A stretch of DNA of 7,914 nucleotides from Candidatus Luteimonas excrementigallinarum. GTDB lineage: Bacteria > Pseudomonadota > Gammaproteobacteria > Xanthomonadales > Xanthomonadaceae. Every line of letters starts with the position of its first letter. The first letter of the stretch is position 1. The stretch covers positions 1 to 7,914 of the forward strand of contig DXCY01000131.1 of assembly GCA_019115725.1 (NCBI GenBank). Reading direction: 5' to 3'. The translations under genes and the position numbers were made by a program. Positions 1-6,725 of this stretch are shown here, in pieces. A model generated the notes under the pieces. That model was not told where the DNA came from. It ran no database searches and was given only the letters and a program-made list of their open reading frames with translations.

Positions 1-12
1 TACCGTCCCGGC

Positions 13-1479
13 TCATTCGCCCAGGGGGATGTGGTGCAGATCCCCGGTGGAAACGTCCAGGCGCAGCACCGCGTGCGCGTCGGTATCGGCGATCCAGACC
101 ACGCCCCCTCCCACTGCCAGTCCGGCCGGACCGTGCAGCGGGCGCGGCAGCGGGAAGGTGGACACCTCTCCGCCGCCCAGGCGCAGGCAACGCAGCAGGT
201 CATTGCCCGAATCGGCAATCCACAGCCGGGGCGAATCGGGGTCCAGGGCAATCGCCTGTGGCTGCTGCAGGCGGGCCTCGGTGCGGCGGCCGTCTTCCCG
301 GCCGAACTCCCAGGTATCGCGACCGATCACGGTCTGCACCTGGCCGCTGCGCGCATTGACGCTGCGGATTGCCGAGCCGGCGGCGTCGGCCACGTAGACA
401 GTCTGCTGCACGGCCGCCAGGCCGGCGGGCCCGGCGAAGGCAGCATCCGCGCCCAGGCCATCGGTCACTTCCAGCCGGCCCGATCCGGCGAGGCAGCGCA
501 GCGAATGATCGCCCAGGCCATAGGCCCAGACCCGGTTGTCGCCGCTGCTGGCCACGTACAGACAGCCCGCCGCGAGGGCCACATCCACCGGCCGGTCCAT
601 CACCGTGTCGCGCGGGTTGGCCACGGTGCCGTCTGCCGGCGTACCGGGGCGCCCGGCACCCACGACGGTATCGATGTCACCGCTGCGCAACTGCACCCGG
701 CGCACCGCGTGGTTGCCCGCATCGGCCACGTACAGCAGGTCGCGCTCCACCGCGATGCCCTGCGGCTGGTTGAAGGCGGCCAGTTCCATCGGCCCGTCGA
801 TGAAACCCAGGCCGCCGCTGCCGAACTGGCGCAGGATGCGCCCGCTCGGGTCGCACTCCAGCACGCGGTGGTGGGCACTGTCGGCCACGTAGAGATAGTT
901 GCCGGCCAGAGCCAGGCCCATCGGGAAGCGCAGCGGCAGCGGAGGCTCACCGCTGCGGCGCAGTTCAATCGGCTCGGGATTGATCGAACGCGGCACCAGC
1001 GCGCGCACCAGATCGGCCACCTGGGCATCCAGCTCGCGCAGCGGCCCGTCGCCCACCACCCGTCCGCACACCATCCCGTCGCCGTCGATCAGCACCACCG
1101 TGGGCCAGGCCTGCACATCGTAGTGCTGCCACAGGGTCCAATCGGGATCGTGGCCCAGCGGGAAATCGAATCCATGCCGGCGCAGCCGCCGCGCCACCCG
1201 ACGCGCATCGCGCTCATGCTCGAAGCGCGGCACGTGCACCGCCACCACGTTGAGGCCTTCGCGATGGCGGCCCAGCAGGGTCACCAGATCGTTCAGCCGC
1301 TGGATGGACCACGCCGACCCGGCATTGATGAAAGCAAGCGCACACACCTTGCCCCGCAGCTGCGCCATGCGCAGCGGCCCGGCGAGGTTGAGCCATTCAA
1401 TGGAGTCCGGAAACTCCGGGGCGACCTGTGCATCCATGGGGTACGGGTCGAAACGGACGATCGCCGGATTATGCGTCAA
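13..1479 (-). CDS. Thioredoxin-fold / NHL-repeat beta-propeller protein (NHLRC2-like), no active-site cysteines
   Basis: The protein has 488 residues and two parts. Residues about 20-163 form a thioredoxin-like domain with a cis-proline loop (AWPTVVLID, about 124-132). Residues about 185-486 hold six NHL repeats, each with a core such as LYVADSAHHRV or VWIADTDAHAV, starting near 185, 235, 295, 348, 404 and 447; this predicts a six-bladed beta-propeller. The layout matches the NHLRC2 family but lacks room for the C-terminal beta-stalk of the human protein. Where relatives carry CxxC, this one has S55-A-W-S58, so thiol redox activity is unlikely. There is no signal peptide or membrane segment, so it is probably cytoplasmic; its role is unknown. 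The start used is TTG at 1479, overlapping the phosphatase gene by 11 bp. ATG at 1437 (residue 15) is the alternative. Neither has a clear Shine-Dalgarno, but G/C-ending codons between the two favour the longer form. Confidence 0.85.
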   Translation of the reverse strand: MTHNPAIVRFDPYPMDAQVAPEFPDSIEWLNLAGPLRMAQLRGKVCALAFINAGSAWSIQRLNDLVTLLGRHREGLNVVAVHVPRFEHERDARRVARRLRRHGFDFPLGHDPDWTLWQHYDVQAWPTVVLIDGDGMVCGRVVGDGPLRELDAQVADLVRALVPRSINPEPIELRRSGEPPLPLRFPMGLALAGNYLYVADSAHHRVLECDPSGRILRQFGSGGLGFIDGPMELAAFNQPQGIAVERDLLYVADAGNHAVRRVQLRSGDIDTVVGAGRPGTPADGTVANPRDTVMDRPVDVALAAGCLYVASSGDNRVWAYGLGDHSLRCLAGSGRLEVTDGLGADAAFAGPAGLAAVQQTVYVADAAGSAIRSVNARSGQVQTVIGRDTWEFGREDGRRTEARLQQPQAIALDPDSPRLWIADSGNDLLRCLRLGGGEVSTFPLPRPLHGPAGLAVGGGVVWIADTDAHAVLRLDVSTGDLHHIPLGE

Positions 1480-1960
1480 TACCGGCGCGAAGGCGCGTCA
1501 CCGCCGCCCTGGCCACCGCATCCACCATCCGCCACACGTGTTCGAACTCCTCCCGCCCGCCGGTATAGGGATCAGGCACGGCGCCTTCATCCACATCGGC
1601 GTGCACACCGGCCCAACGGGTCAGCAACTCGATGCGCGCGGTGGCCTGCTGCGGCCTGCGGGCCTGTACATCGGCCAGGTTCTGCAGGTCGGCGCAGAGC
1701 ACCCAGTCGAAACGCCGGTAATCATCCTCATGCAGCTGCCGTGCCCGCTGACCGGAGATATCCACGCCGTGGCGCGCGGCGGTGGCGATGGAGCGGCTGT
1801 CGGGCGGCTTGCCCACGTGCCAGTCGCTGGTACCGGCCGAGTCCACCCGCACGTGGTCCAGCCCGGCTTCGTCCAGGCGCGCGCGCAGCGCACCCTCGGC
1901 CATCGGCGAGCGGCAGATGTTGCCCAGGCAGACCACCAGCAGGTTGATGGGCCGGGTCAT
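1469..1960 (-). CDS. Low-molecular-weight protein tyrosine phosphatase
   Basis: This 163-residue protein has the family's usual length. It opens with the phosphatase loop C11-LGNIC-R17-S (the CX5R motif: nucleophile Cys11, phosphate-binding Arg17) and carries the DPY motif at 130-132, with Asp130 as expected general acid. The segment SAGTSDWHVGKPPD (41-54) is also typical. Such enzymes dephosphorylate phosphotyrosine proteins; in polysaccharide loci the Wzb/Ptp members act on BY-kinases of the Wzc type. No such kinase is present here, so the substrate is unknown. The ATG overlaps the kdsB stop codon as ATGA, and a GGAG Shine-Dalgarno lies 8 bases upstream inside kdsB, so the start is well supported and coupled translation is likely. 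A longer open frame upstream lies within kdsB and is not part of this gene. Pseudomonas aeruginosa, as I recall, has ptpA next to kdsB in the same order. Confidence 0.93.
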   Translation of the reverse strand: MTRPINLLVVCLGNICRSPMAEGALRARLDEAGLDHVRVDSAGTSDWHVGKPPDSRSIATAARHGVDISGQRARQLHEDDYRRFDWVLCADLQNLADVQARRPQQATARIELLTRWAGVHADVDEGAVPDPYTGGREEFEHVWRMVDAVARAAVTRLRAGIDA

Positions 1961-2751
1961 GGCTGCTGCTCCGTGTCCGGGTCGAGTCGCGCTGCCAGGT
2001 GCTTGCGGGCGCGCTCCAGGTCGGCGGGCGTATCCACGCCGGGAGGAAAGGGCTGCGGGGTGATCCCCACTGCAATGCGATGGCCGGCTTCCAGCACGCG
2101 CAACTGCTCCAGGGCCTCCAGCTGCTCCAGCTGACCGGGCGGCATCGCCGCAAAAGTGCGCAGGAAGCCGGCCCGGTAGGCATAGATGCCGATATGCCGC
2201 AGCCACGGTCCGCCGGCCGGCAGCCGACCGCGGTCGCTGGCGAAGGCATCGCGGGCCCACGGCAGCGGCGCGCGGCTGAAATACATCGCATCGCCGCTGG
2301 CGGCGCGCACCAGCTTCACCGCATTGGGATCAAACAGGGCTTCGGCACTTTCCACCGGGGTGGCGAGCGTGGCCATCGGCGCGCCCGACTCCACCAGGAT
2401 GCGGGCCACGGCCTGGATACCGGCAGCGGGGGCGAAGGGCTCATCGCCCTGCAGGTTGACCACCACCACGTCATCGTCCCAGCCGGCGATATCGGCACAT
2501 TCGGCCAGGCGGTCGGTGCCGGACTGGTGGCTGGTGGACGTCATGGCCACGCGCACGCCGCTGCCTTCCAGCGCTTCGGCGATGCGTGGGTCATCCGCGG
2601 CCACGCGGACTTCCCGGGCACCGGCGGCCAGCGCGCGGCGGGCCACGTGCAGGATCATCGGCTCACCGGCGATCAGCTGCAGGGGCTTGCCGGGCAGGCG
2701 GGTGGAGGCGAAGCGCGCGGGGATGGCAACAACGAAATCAGGGGTGTTCAT
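1957..2751 (-). CDS. kdsB: 3-deoxy-manno-octulosonate cytidylyltransferase (CMP-Kdo synthetase)
   Basis: KdsB activates Kdo with CTP to give CMP-Kdo and pyrophosphate in the cytoplasm, supplying the donor used by the Kdo transferase WaaA on lipid IVA. The protein is 264 residues, slightly longer than the roughly 250 usual for the family because of a short charged tail. Family motifs appear in order: IPARFASTRLPGKPL (10-24, nucleotide binding), SGTDR (77-81), VNLQGDEPF (98-106, metal and nucleotide contacts), YFSRAPLPW (157-165), GIYAYR (188-193), LEQLEALEQLRVLE (208-221) and GVDTPADLE (238-246). The ATG at 2751 puts the conserved N-terminus in its normal place; the frame stays open for 26 more codons upstream, but these look unlike any KdsB. 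Its stop overlaps the phosphatase ATG by 4 bp. It follows lpxK after 93 bp, the largest gap within this operon. Confidence 0.97.
   Translation of the reverse strand: MNTPDFVVAIPARFASTRLPGKPLQLIAGEPMILHVARRALAAGAREVRVAADDPRIAEALEGSGVRVAMTSTSHQSGTDRLAECADIAGWDDDVVVVNLQGDEPFAPAAGIQAVARILVESGAPMATLATPVESAEALFDPNAVKLVRAASGDAMYFSRAPLPWARDAFASDRGRLPAGGPWLRHIGIYAYRAGFLRTFAAMPPGQLEQLEALEQLRVLEAGHRIAVGITPQPFPPGVDTPADLERARKHLAARLDPDTEQQP
1969..1972 (-). promoter_or_regulatory. Shine-Dalgarno GGAG of the tyrosine phosphatase gene
   Basis: On the minus strand GGAG stands 8 bases before the ATG at 1960, inside the last codons of kdsB. It is the clearest ribosome-binding site in the window and decides the phosphatase start over the longer open frame upstream. 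Confidence 0.6.
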
Positions 2752-2768
2752 GCGGGAGATTCTCGCAT
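2748..2768 (-). promoter_or_regulatory. Possible mini-ORF and small hairpin at the kdsB start
   Basis: On the minus strand a seven-codon frame (ATG, five codons, TGA; peptide MRESPA) ends by overlapping the kdsB start as ATGA. Its ATG and the kdsB ATG also lie in a 5-bp inverted repeat, ATGCG (2750-2754 on plus) with CGCAT (2764-2768), leaving a 9-base loop. The arrangement could tune kdsB initiation, but no Shine-Dalgarno precedes the mini-ORF and the pairing is short, so chance is a serious alternative. Confidence 0.15.
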
Positions 2769-2844
2769 GAGGGGTTTGGTGATGACGGGTGCCGGGAGGG
2801 ACTGCGCGGCCTGGGGTCACCCGGGTCACGCGGGTGGCGCGCTT
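2752..2844. other. lpxK-kdsB intergenic region with two GTGACCC repeats
   Basis: These 93 bp hold no gene. Read on the minus strand there are two direct copies of GTGACCC at a 9-bp period (plus-strand 2814-2820 and 2823-2829), and a 6-bp inverted repeat, CACCCG (2818-2823) with CGGGTG (2831-2836), with a 7-base loop. No T-run follows, so it is not a Rho-independent terminator. I see no convincing promoter. E. coli has the small Trm112-family gene ycaR at this position, for which there is no room here. Confidence 0.45.
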
Positions 2845-3831
2845 CTACGGAGCGAGGCGATCCAGCAGGGTGATCCAGAAGGCTTCGGGAAGTTCGGCGG
2901 TAATGGGAACGCTGTAGTGGCGGTCGGCGGCGAAGGGGCGGCATTTCACCGCGTCCTTTTCGGTCATCAGCACCGGCAGGTCGCTGCCGAACTGCAGGTC
3001 CGCGGCGCTGTAGCGGTGATGATCCGGGAAAGCATGGGGCACCACGGCAATCCCCTGCGCACGCAGGGTGGAGAAGAAGCGCTCCGGGTCGCCGATGCCG
3101 GCCACAGCATGTACCCGGCTGTTGGCGAACGTGGCCAGCGGCAGCGGACGTCCGCCGCGCATCGGCTGCACCCGGCTGGTCTGCAGGCGCATGGGCCATT
3201 CACCGAAGCCCGGCTCGGCCACACCTTCCGCACCGCCGTTGACCACGCGGAAATCAACGCTGCCACTGCGCGCGGCGCGCTCGCGCAGCGGGCCGGCCGG
3301 GATCAGCAGGCCGTTGCCGTAGCGGCGGCGGCCATCGATCACCTCGATCTCGATATCACGGCGCAGCCGGTAGTGCTGCAGGCCGTCATCGCAGACCACC
3401 ACATCACAGCCCGCGGCGACCAGGGCACGCGCCGCGGCGGCGCGATCACGGTCCACGCGCACTTTTGCGCCGGTGCGGGCGGCAATCAGCACGGGCTCAT
3501 CACCGCCCACGCGCGGATCGGTATCCGCCTCCACCCAGCGCGCGTGCTTTTCATCCTCGCGGCCGTAGCCGCGGCTGGCCACGCCCGGGGTGTAGCCCGC
3601 CGCGCGCAGGCGCTCTACCAGGGCGATCGCCAGCGGGGTCTTGCCGCTGCCGCCGGCAATCAGGTTGCCCACCACGATCACCGGAACCTCCACCGCCACG
3701 CTGCGGCGCAGGCGCTTGCGGTAGAGCCAGCTGCGGGTGGACACGGCGCTGGCGTAGAGCTGCGACAGCGCACGGGCAGAGACCGGAACGCGAGCACCGT
3801 CGAACCACCAGGAAGGGGGCTTACGGGCCAT
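2845..3831 (-). CDS. lpxK: Tetraacyldisaccharide 4'-kinase (lipid A 4'-kinase)
   Basis: LpxK phosphorylates the 4' position of the tetraacyl disaccharide 1-phosphate with ATP at the cytoplasmic face of the inner membrane, giving lipid IVA, the acceptor for Kdo. The protein has 328 residues, normal for the family. It shows the modified Walker A GNLIAGGSGKTP (55-66; Lys64, Thr65), the SRGYGR segment (86-91), GGDEP (109-113), the CDDGLQH motif (147-153), GLLIPAGPLRE (about 172-182), and near the C-terminus PDHHRYS and TEKDAVK, all family hallmarks. An amphipathic N-terminal segment containing two tryptophans is consistent with membrane association. The chosen ATG at 3831 lies 15 bp after the msbA stop; a TTG two codons earlier (3837) is possible, and neither has a strong Shine-Dalgarno. 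The msbA-lpxK order is the same as in E. coli. Confidence 0.97.
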   Translation of the reverse strand: MARKPPSWWFDGARVPVSARALSQLYASAVSTRSWLYRKRLRRSVAVEVPVIVVGNLIAGGSGKTPLAIALVERLRAAGYTPGVASRGYGREDEKHARWVEADTDPRVGGDEPVLIAARTGAKVRVDRDRAAAARALVAAGCDVVVCDDGLQHYRLRRDIEIEVIDGRRRYGNGLLIPAGPLRERAARSGSVDFRVVNGGAEGVAEPGFGEWPMRLQTSRVQPMRGGRPLPLATFANSRVHAVAGIGDPERFFSTLRAQGIAVVPHAFPDHHRYSAADLQFGSDLPVLMTEKDAVKCRPFAADRHYSVPITAELPEAFWITLLDRLAP

Positions 3832-3846
3832 GTGCAACCATCGGCA

Positions 3847-5628
3847 TCATTCGCCGCCCTCGCGGAACTGCATGTTATGCAGGTGGGCGTAGAGGCCGCC
3901 CTGGGCAAGCAGCTCCGCATGGGTGCCCTGCTCCACCAGCCGGCCCTGGTCGAGCACCAGCACCTGGTCGGCGTGCTCGATGGTGGACAGGCGGTGGGCG
4001 ATGACCAGCGTGGTCCGCTCGGGCATCAGCCGGTTGAGGGCGTCCTGCACCAGCCGCTCGGACTCGGTGTCCAGCGCAGCGGTGGCCTCGTCGAGAATCA
4101 GGATCGGGGCGTCGCGCAGGATCGCCCGGGCAATCGCCAGGCGCTGGCGCTGGCCGCCGGACAGCAGCGATCCGTTCTCGCCAATCGGCGTCTCCATGCC
4201 CTGCGGCAGACGCTCGATGAACTCCAGCGCGTTGGCATCGCGCGCCGCCTGCTCCAGTGCCTTGGCATCGGCGTCGGCGGCGTAGGCGATGTTGGCCGCC
4301 ACGGTGTCGTCAAACAGCATGACCTGCTGGCCGACCAGGGCGATCTGCCGGCGCAGATCGGCCAGGCGGTAGTCATCCAGGGACACGCCGTCCAGGGTGA
4401 TGCGACCGGCGCTCGGTTCGTAGAACCGCGGCACCAGGCGCACCAGGCTGGTCTTGCCACTGCCGGAGCGGCCGACGATGGCAGTGACCGTGCCCGGCCG
4501 CGCCACGAAGCTGATGCCCTGCAGAGCCATGCCCGGCGCATCGTCTCCATCGCGGCTGTAGCGCAGATCCACATCCCGGAACACCAGTTCGCCGCGCGCG
4601 CGATCCAGCGTGGTCTTGCCCGTATCGCGCTCTTCTTCGGTATCCAGCACCTGGAACAGGCGCTCGGCCGCCGCCACGCCGCGGCCGATCACGCTCTGCA
4701 CATTGGTGATCCGGCGCAGCGACGGGATGATGCCCATCATCGCGGTCATCAGCTTCACGAACTCGCCGGGGTTGAGCTGGCCCACCAGCGCCTCGCGCGT
4801 GGCCACCCAGACGATCCCGGCCAGCGCGATCGCGGCCAGGATCTGGACCATCGCCGAAGCAATCGCGCGGGTGGTTTCAACCTTCATGTTCAGGCGCAGG
4901 ATGCGGTTGGCCAGGCCCGAATAGCGGGTACGCTCGAACTGCTGCGCGCCGTACACCTTCACGTCCTGCTGGGCGGCCAGCGACTGCTCGGCCGCCTGGG
5001 CCAGATCGCCCATGCCGGTCTGGATGCCGCCACTGATACGCCGGTAGCGCTTGCCCACCACCCACACCAGCACCCCGATCAGCGGCGCGATCACGATCAT
5101 CGCCAGGGTCACCTTGACGCTGGTGATGAACATGATCGCCAGCAGCAGCAGGATGGTCAGGCCATCGGCAACGATCACCTTGAGCGCATCCGCGCTGGCC
5201 TGGGTGACCTGCTCGGTATCGAAGTTCAGGCGGCTGACCATCACCGGCACCGACTCGCGGTCGAAGCTGGTGCTGGGCAGGCGCAGGTACTTGGCCAGCA
5301 CCAGCTCGCGCAGGTCGCGGACCACGCTGCGGCCGGCCCGGGCCATGCCGTAATCGGTGGCGAAAGTAGCGATGCCGCGCATCACGAACAGGCCGACGAT
5401 GGCCAGCGGCAACAGCACCGCCATGCGCGGCTGCGGATCAACGAAGCCGTCGTTGACCAACGGATCCATCAGCTGCACGAATGCCGCGCCGGCCACCGCC
5501 TCGATACTCATGCCCACCAGCGCCACCAGCAGCAGCGGCCAGTAGCGCCACGCATAACCGAGCAGGCGCCGGTAGATCGGCCAGGCGGCCTGCTGGCCGT
5601 CGCCGGCTGGCTGGGTCCGCCCGCTCAC
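3847..5628 (-). CDS. msbA: Lipid A export permease/ATP-binding protein MsbA
   Basis: MsbA is a homodimeric ABC exporter that flips core-lipid A from the inner to the outer leaflet of the inner membrane. The protein is 593 residues, close to the E. coli length. Residues about 20-320 form the six-helix membrane domain, with hydrophobic stretches near 30-50, 70-90, 150-195 and 258-277. Residues about 345-593 form the nucleotide-binding domain: Walker A GRSGSGKT (386-393), Q-loop near 434-435, signature LSGGQ (489-493), Walker B ILILDE (509-514, catalytic Glu514), D-loop near 520 and switch His545. All catalytic residues are present. It starts with GTG, and its first bases overlap the stop of the ExbD-type gene as GTGA, so translational coupling is likely. 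Assignment to MsbA rather than another ABCB exporter rests on whole-protein similarity and the adjacent lpxK. Confidence 0.97.
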   Translation of the reverse strand: MSGRTQPAGDGQQAAWPIYRRLLGYAWRYWPLLLVALVGMSIEAVAGAAFVQLMDPLVNDGFVDPQPRMAVLLPLAIVGLFVMRGIATFATDYGMARAGRSVVRDLRELVLAKYLRLPSTSFDRESVPVMVSRLNFDTEQVTQASADALKVIVADGLTILLLLAIMFITSVKVTLAMIVIAPLIGVLVWVVGKRYRRISGGIQTGMGDLAQAAEQSLAAQQDVKVYGAQQFERTRYSGLANRILRLNMKVETTRAIASAMVQILAAIALAGIVWVATREALVGQLNPGEFVKLMTAMMGIIPSLRRITNVQSVIGRGVAAAERLFQVLDTEEERDTGKTTLDRARGELVFRDVDLRYSRDGDDAPGMALQGISFVARPGTVTAIVGRSGSGKTSLVRLVPRFYEPSAGRITLDGVSLDDYRLADLRRQIALVGQQVMLFDDTVAANIAYAADADAKALEQAARDANALEFIERLPQGMETPIGENGSLLSGGQRQRLAIARAILRDAPILILDEATAALDTESERLVQDALNRLMPERTTLVIAHRLSTIEHADQVLVLDQGRLVEQGTHAELLAQGGLYAHLHNMQFREGGE

Positions 5629-6053
5629 CGGGCCACCGCCGGATCGGGTGCCGTGGCGATTGAAACGTGCCGGAAGCCCAGCTGACCCAGCGCTTCCATC
5701 GCCGTCACCACTGCCTGGTGCGGGGTGCGGGCATCGGCGCGCAGCAGCACCAGCCGCTGGCGGTCCTCACCGGCCACTTCAATGATAGTGCGCTTCAGCG
5801 ACTCCACATCGGTGCGCAGCGCCTCGTGCTCATCAATGAAGTAGCGGCCCTCGGCATTGACCAGCACGCTCAGCGCCTGGCTGGGCGCCTCGGTCTGGTC
5901 GGTGCTGGCGCTGGGCAGCTGCAGCTTGAGTACCGAGCTGGTGTCGAAGGTGGTGGTGACCACGAAAAAGATGATCAGCACCAGGATCACGTCGATCAGC
6001 GGCACGAGATTGATCTCGGGCTCGCCCTCGCTGCGGCGGTCGCGGATGCGCAC
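5625..6053 (-). CDS. exbD: ExbD/TolR-family biopolymer transport protein
   Basis: ExbD/TolR proteins form the small periplasmic-facing part of proton-driven inner-membrane motors. This one has 142 residues, typical of the family. A short cytoplasmic segment with PEINLVPLID (12-21) leads into one membrane helix (about 17-34). Asp21 matches the conserved membrane aspartate that is essential for proton use in ExbD and TolR. The rest is a periplasmic domain of about 105 residues with the usual LRADARTPHQAVVTAMEAL segment (103-121). The GTG start lies 6 bp after the stop of the ExbB-type gene, and its TGA overlaps the msbA GTG. The family call is firm; whether it serves a TonB, Tol-Pal or another process is open. 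No tonB, tolA or pal is in the window. Confidence 0.92.
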   Translation of the reverse strand: MRIRDRRSEGEPEINLVPLIDVILVLIIFFVVTTTFDTSSVLKLQLPSASTDQTEAPSQALSVLVNAEGRYFIDEHEALRTDVESLKRTIIEVAGEDRQRLVLLRADARTPHQAVVTAMEALGQLGFRHVSIATAPDPAVAR

Positions 6054-6059
6054 CCCGGG

Positions 6060-6725
6060 TCAGCCCCGTGCAGGCAGCGGGTTGGCGGCCGCTGCCGGCT
6101 CGGCCACAGCGGCGGCGCGGCGCGAGCGTGGGTCCAGCACGTCCAGCAGCTGGATGGCTTCCTTTTCCATCTGCACGATGTAGCCGTCGATGCGGCTGCG
6201 GAACCAGCGATGGAAGATCAGCGCCGGCACCGCCACCACCATGCCCATGGCCGCGCACACCAGCGCCTTGCCGATGCCGCCGGCCAGCTGGCTGACATCG
6301 CCCACCCCGTATTCCATCGCCCCCAGGAACATCTGGATCATGCCCACCACGGTGCCGAACAGGCCCAGCAGCGGACCGGTGGAAGCCACGGTGGCCAGCG
6401 CGTCCAGATAGCGCTCCATGCGGTGCACCAGGTGGCGGCCGGTGTCTTCGATGCGCTCGCGGATCTCGTCACGCGGGCGGTTGCGCACGTCCAGCGCCGC
6501 GGCCAGCAGTTCGCCCAGCGGGGAATTGGTCCGCAGCGAGTCGATATGGGCCGGATCCAGCCGCCCGCGCCCGGCCCAGCTGCGCACTTCCGCGCCCAGC
6601 CCGGCGGGCATCACCGCCTGCCGGCGCAGCGCCCACAGGCGCTCGACCACGATCGCCAGCCCCACCGCCGACAGCATCAGCAGCGGAATCATCGGCCAGC
6701 CACCTGCCTTGACCAGTTCCAGCAC
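6060..6725 (-). CDS. exbB: ExbB/TolQ/MotA-family proton channel protein
   Basis: This is the multi-spanning partner of the ExbD-type protein; pentamers of such proteins surround the ExbD helices and form the proton path. It has 221 residues. Membrane helix 1 spans about 11-29, helix 2 about 112-136 with the signature GPLLGLFGTVVGMIQMF, and helix 3 about 150-173 within LAGGIGKALVCAAMGMVVAVPALIF. The cytoplasmic loop (about 32-110) is rich in charged residues. The helix 2 threonine (Thr125) is kept, but the helix 3 position that is Thr in E. coli ExbB (ATAIGL) is Ala158 (CAAMGM). The GTG start at 6725 has GGGGA five bases upstream and gives the usual N-terminus MLELVKAGGWPM; the frame is open back to a TTG at 6827, but that extension looks non-coding. 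It is probably the first gene of the lipid A export operon. Confidence 0.92.
   Translation of the reverse strand: MLELVKAGGWPMIPLLMLSAVGLAIVVERLWALRRQAVMPAGLGAEVRSWAGRGRLDPAHIDSLRTNSPLGELLAAALDVRNRPRDEIRERIEDTGRHLVHRMERYLDALATVASTGPLLGLFGTVVGMIQMFLGAMEYGVGDVSQLAGGIGKALVCAAMGMVVAVPALIFHRWFRSRIDGYIVQMEKEAIQLLDVLDPRSRRAAAVAEPAAAANPLPARG

Noticed and set aside
380..900. Recurring DNA phrase near GGCCACGTA at about 388, 550, 726 and 886, looking like a short dispersed repeat
   Set aside because: Each copy encodes the YVA core of an NHL repeat in the same frame, so protein repeat plus codon bias explains it.
31..1947. A plus-strand open frame of about 638 codons opposite the NHL and phosphatase genes
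   Set aside because: It is in codon register with the NHL gene and has the same explanation. It resembles no protein family and continues without change across the junction of two real genes.
2752..2829. An N-terminal extension of KdsB by 26 residues from a GTG at 2829
   Set aside because: The frame is open, but the added residues resemble no KdsB, while the ATG at 2751 starts directly at the conserved nucleotide-binding strand.
1999..5685. A plus-strand open frame of about 1,228 codons opposite kdsB, lpxK and msbA
   Set aside because: All three genes share one frame and this frame faces them codon for codon. A stop on the plus strand would need TTA, CTA or TCA codons in the real genes, which are rare in such G+C-rich DNA. 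The product is His-, Gln- and Ala-rich low-complexity sequence without known motifs.
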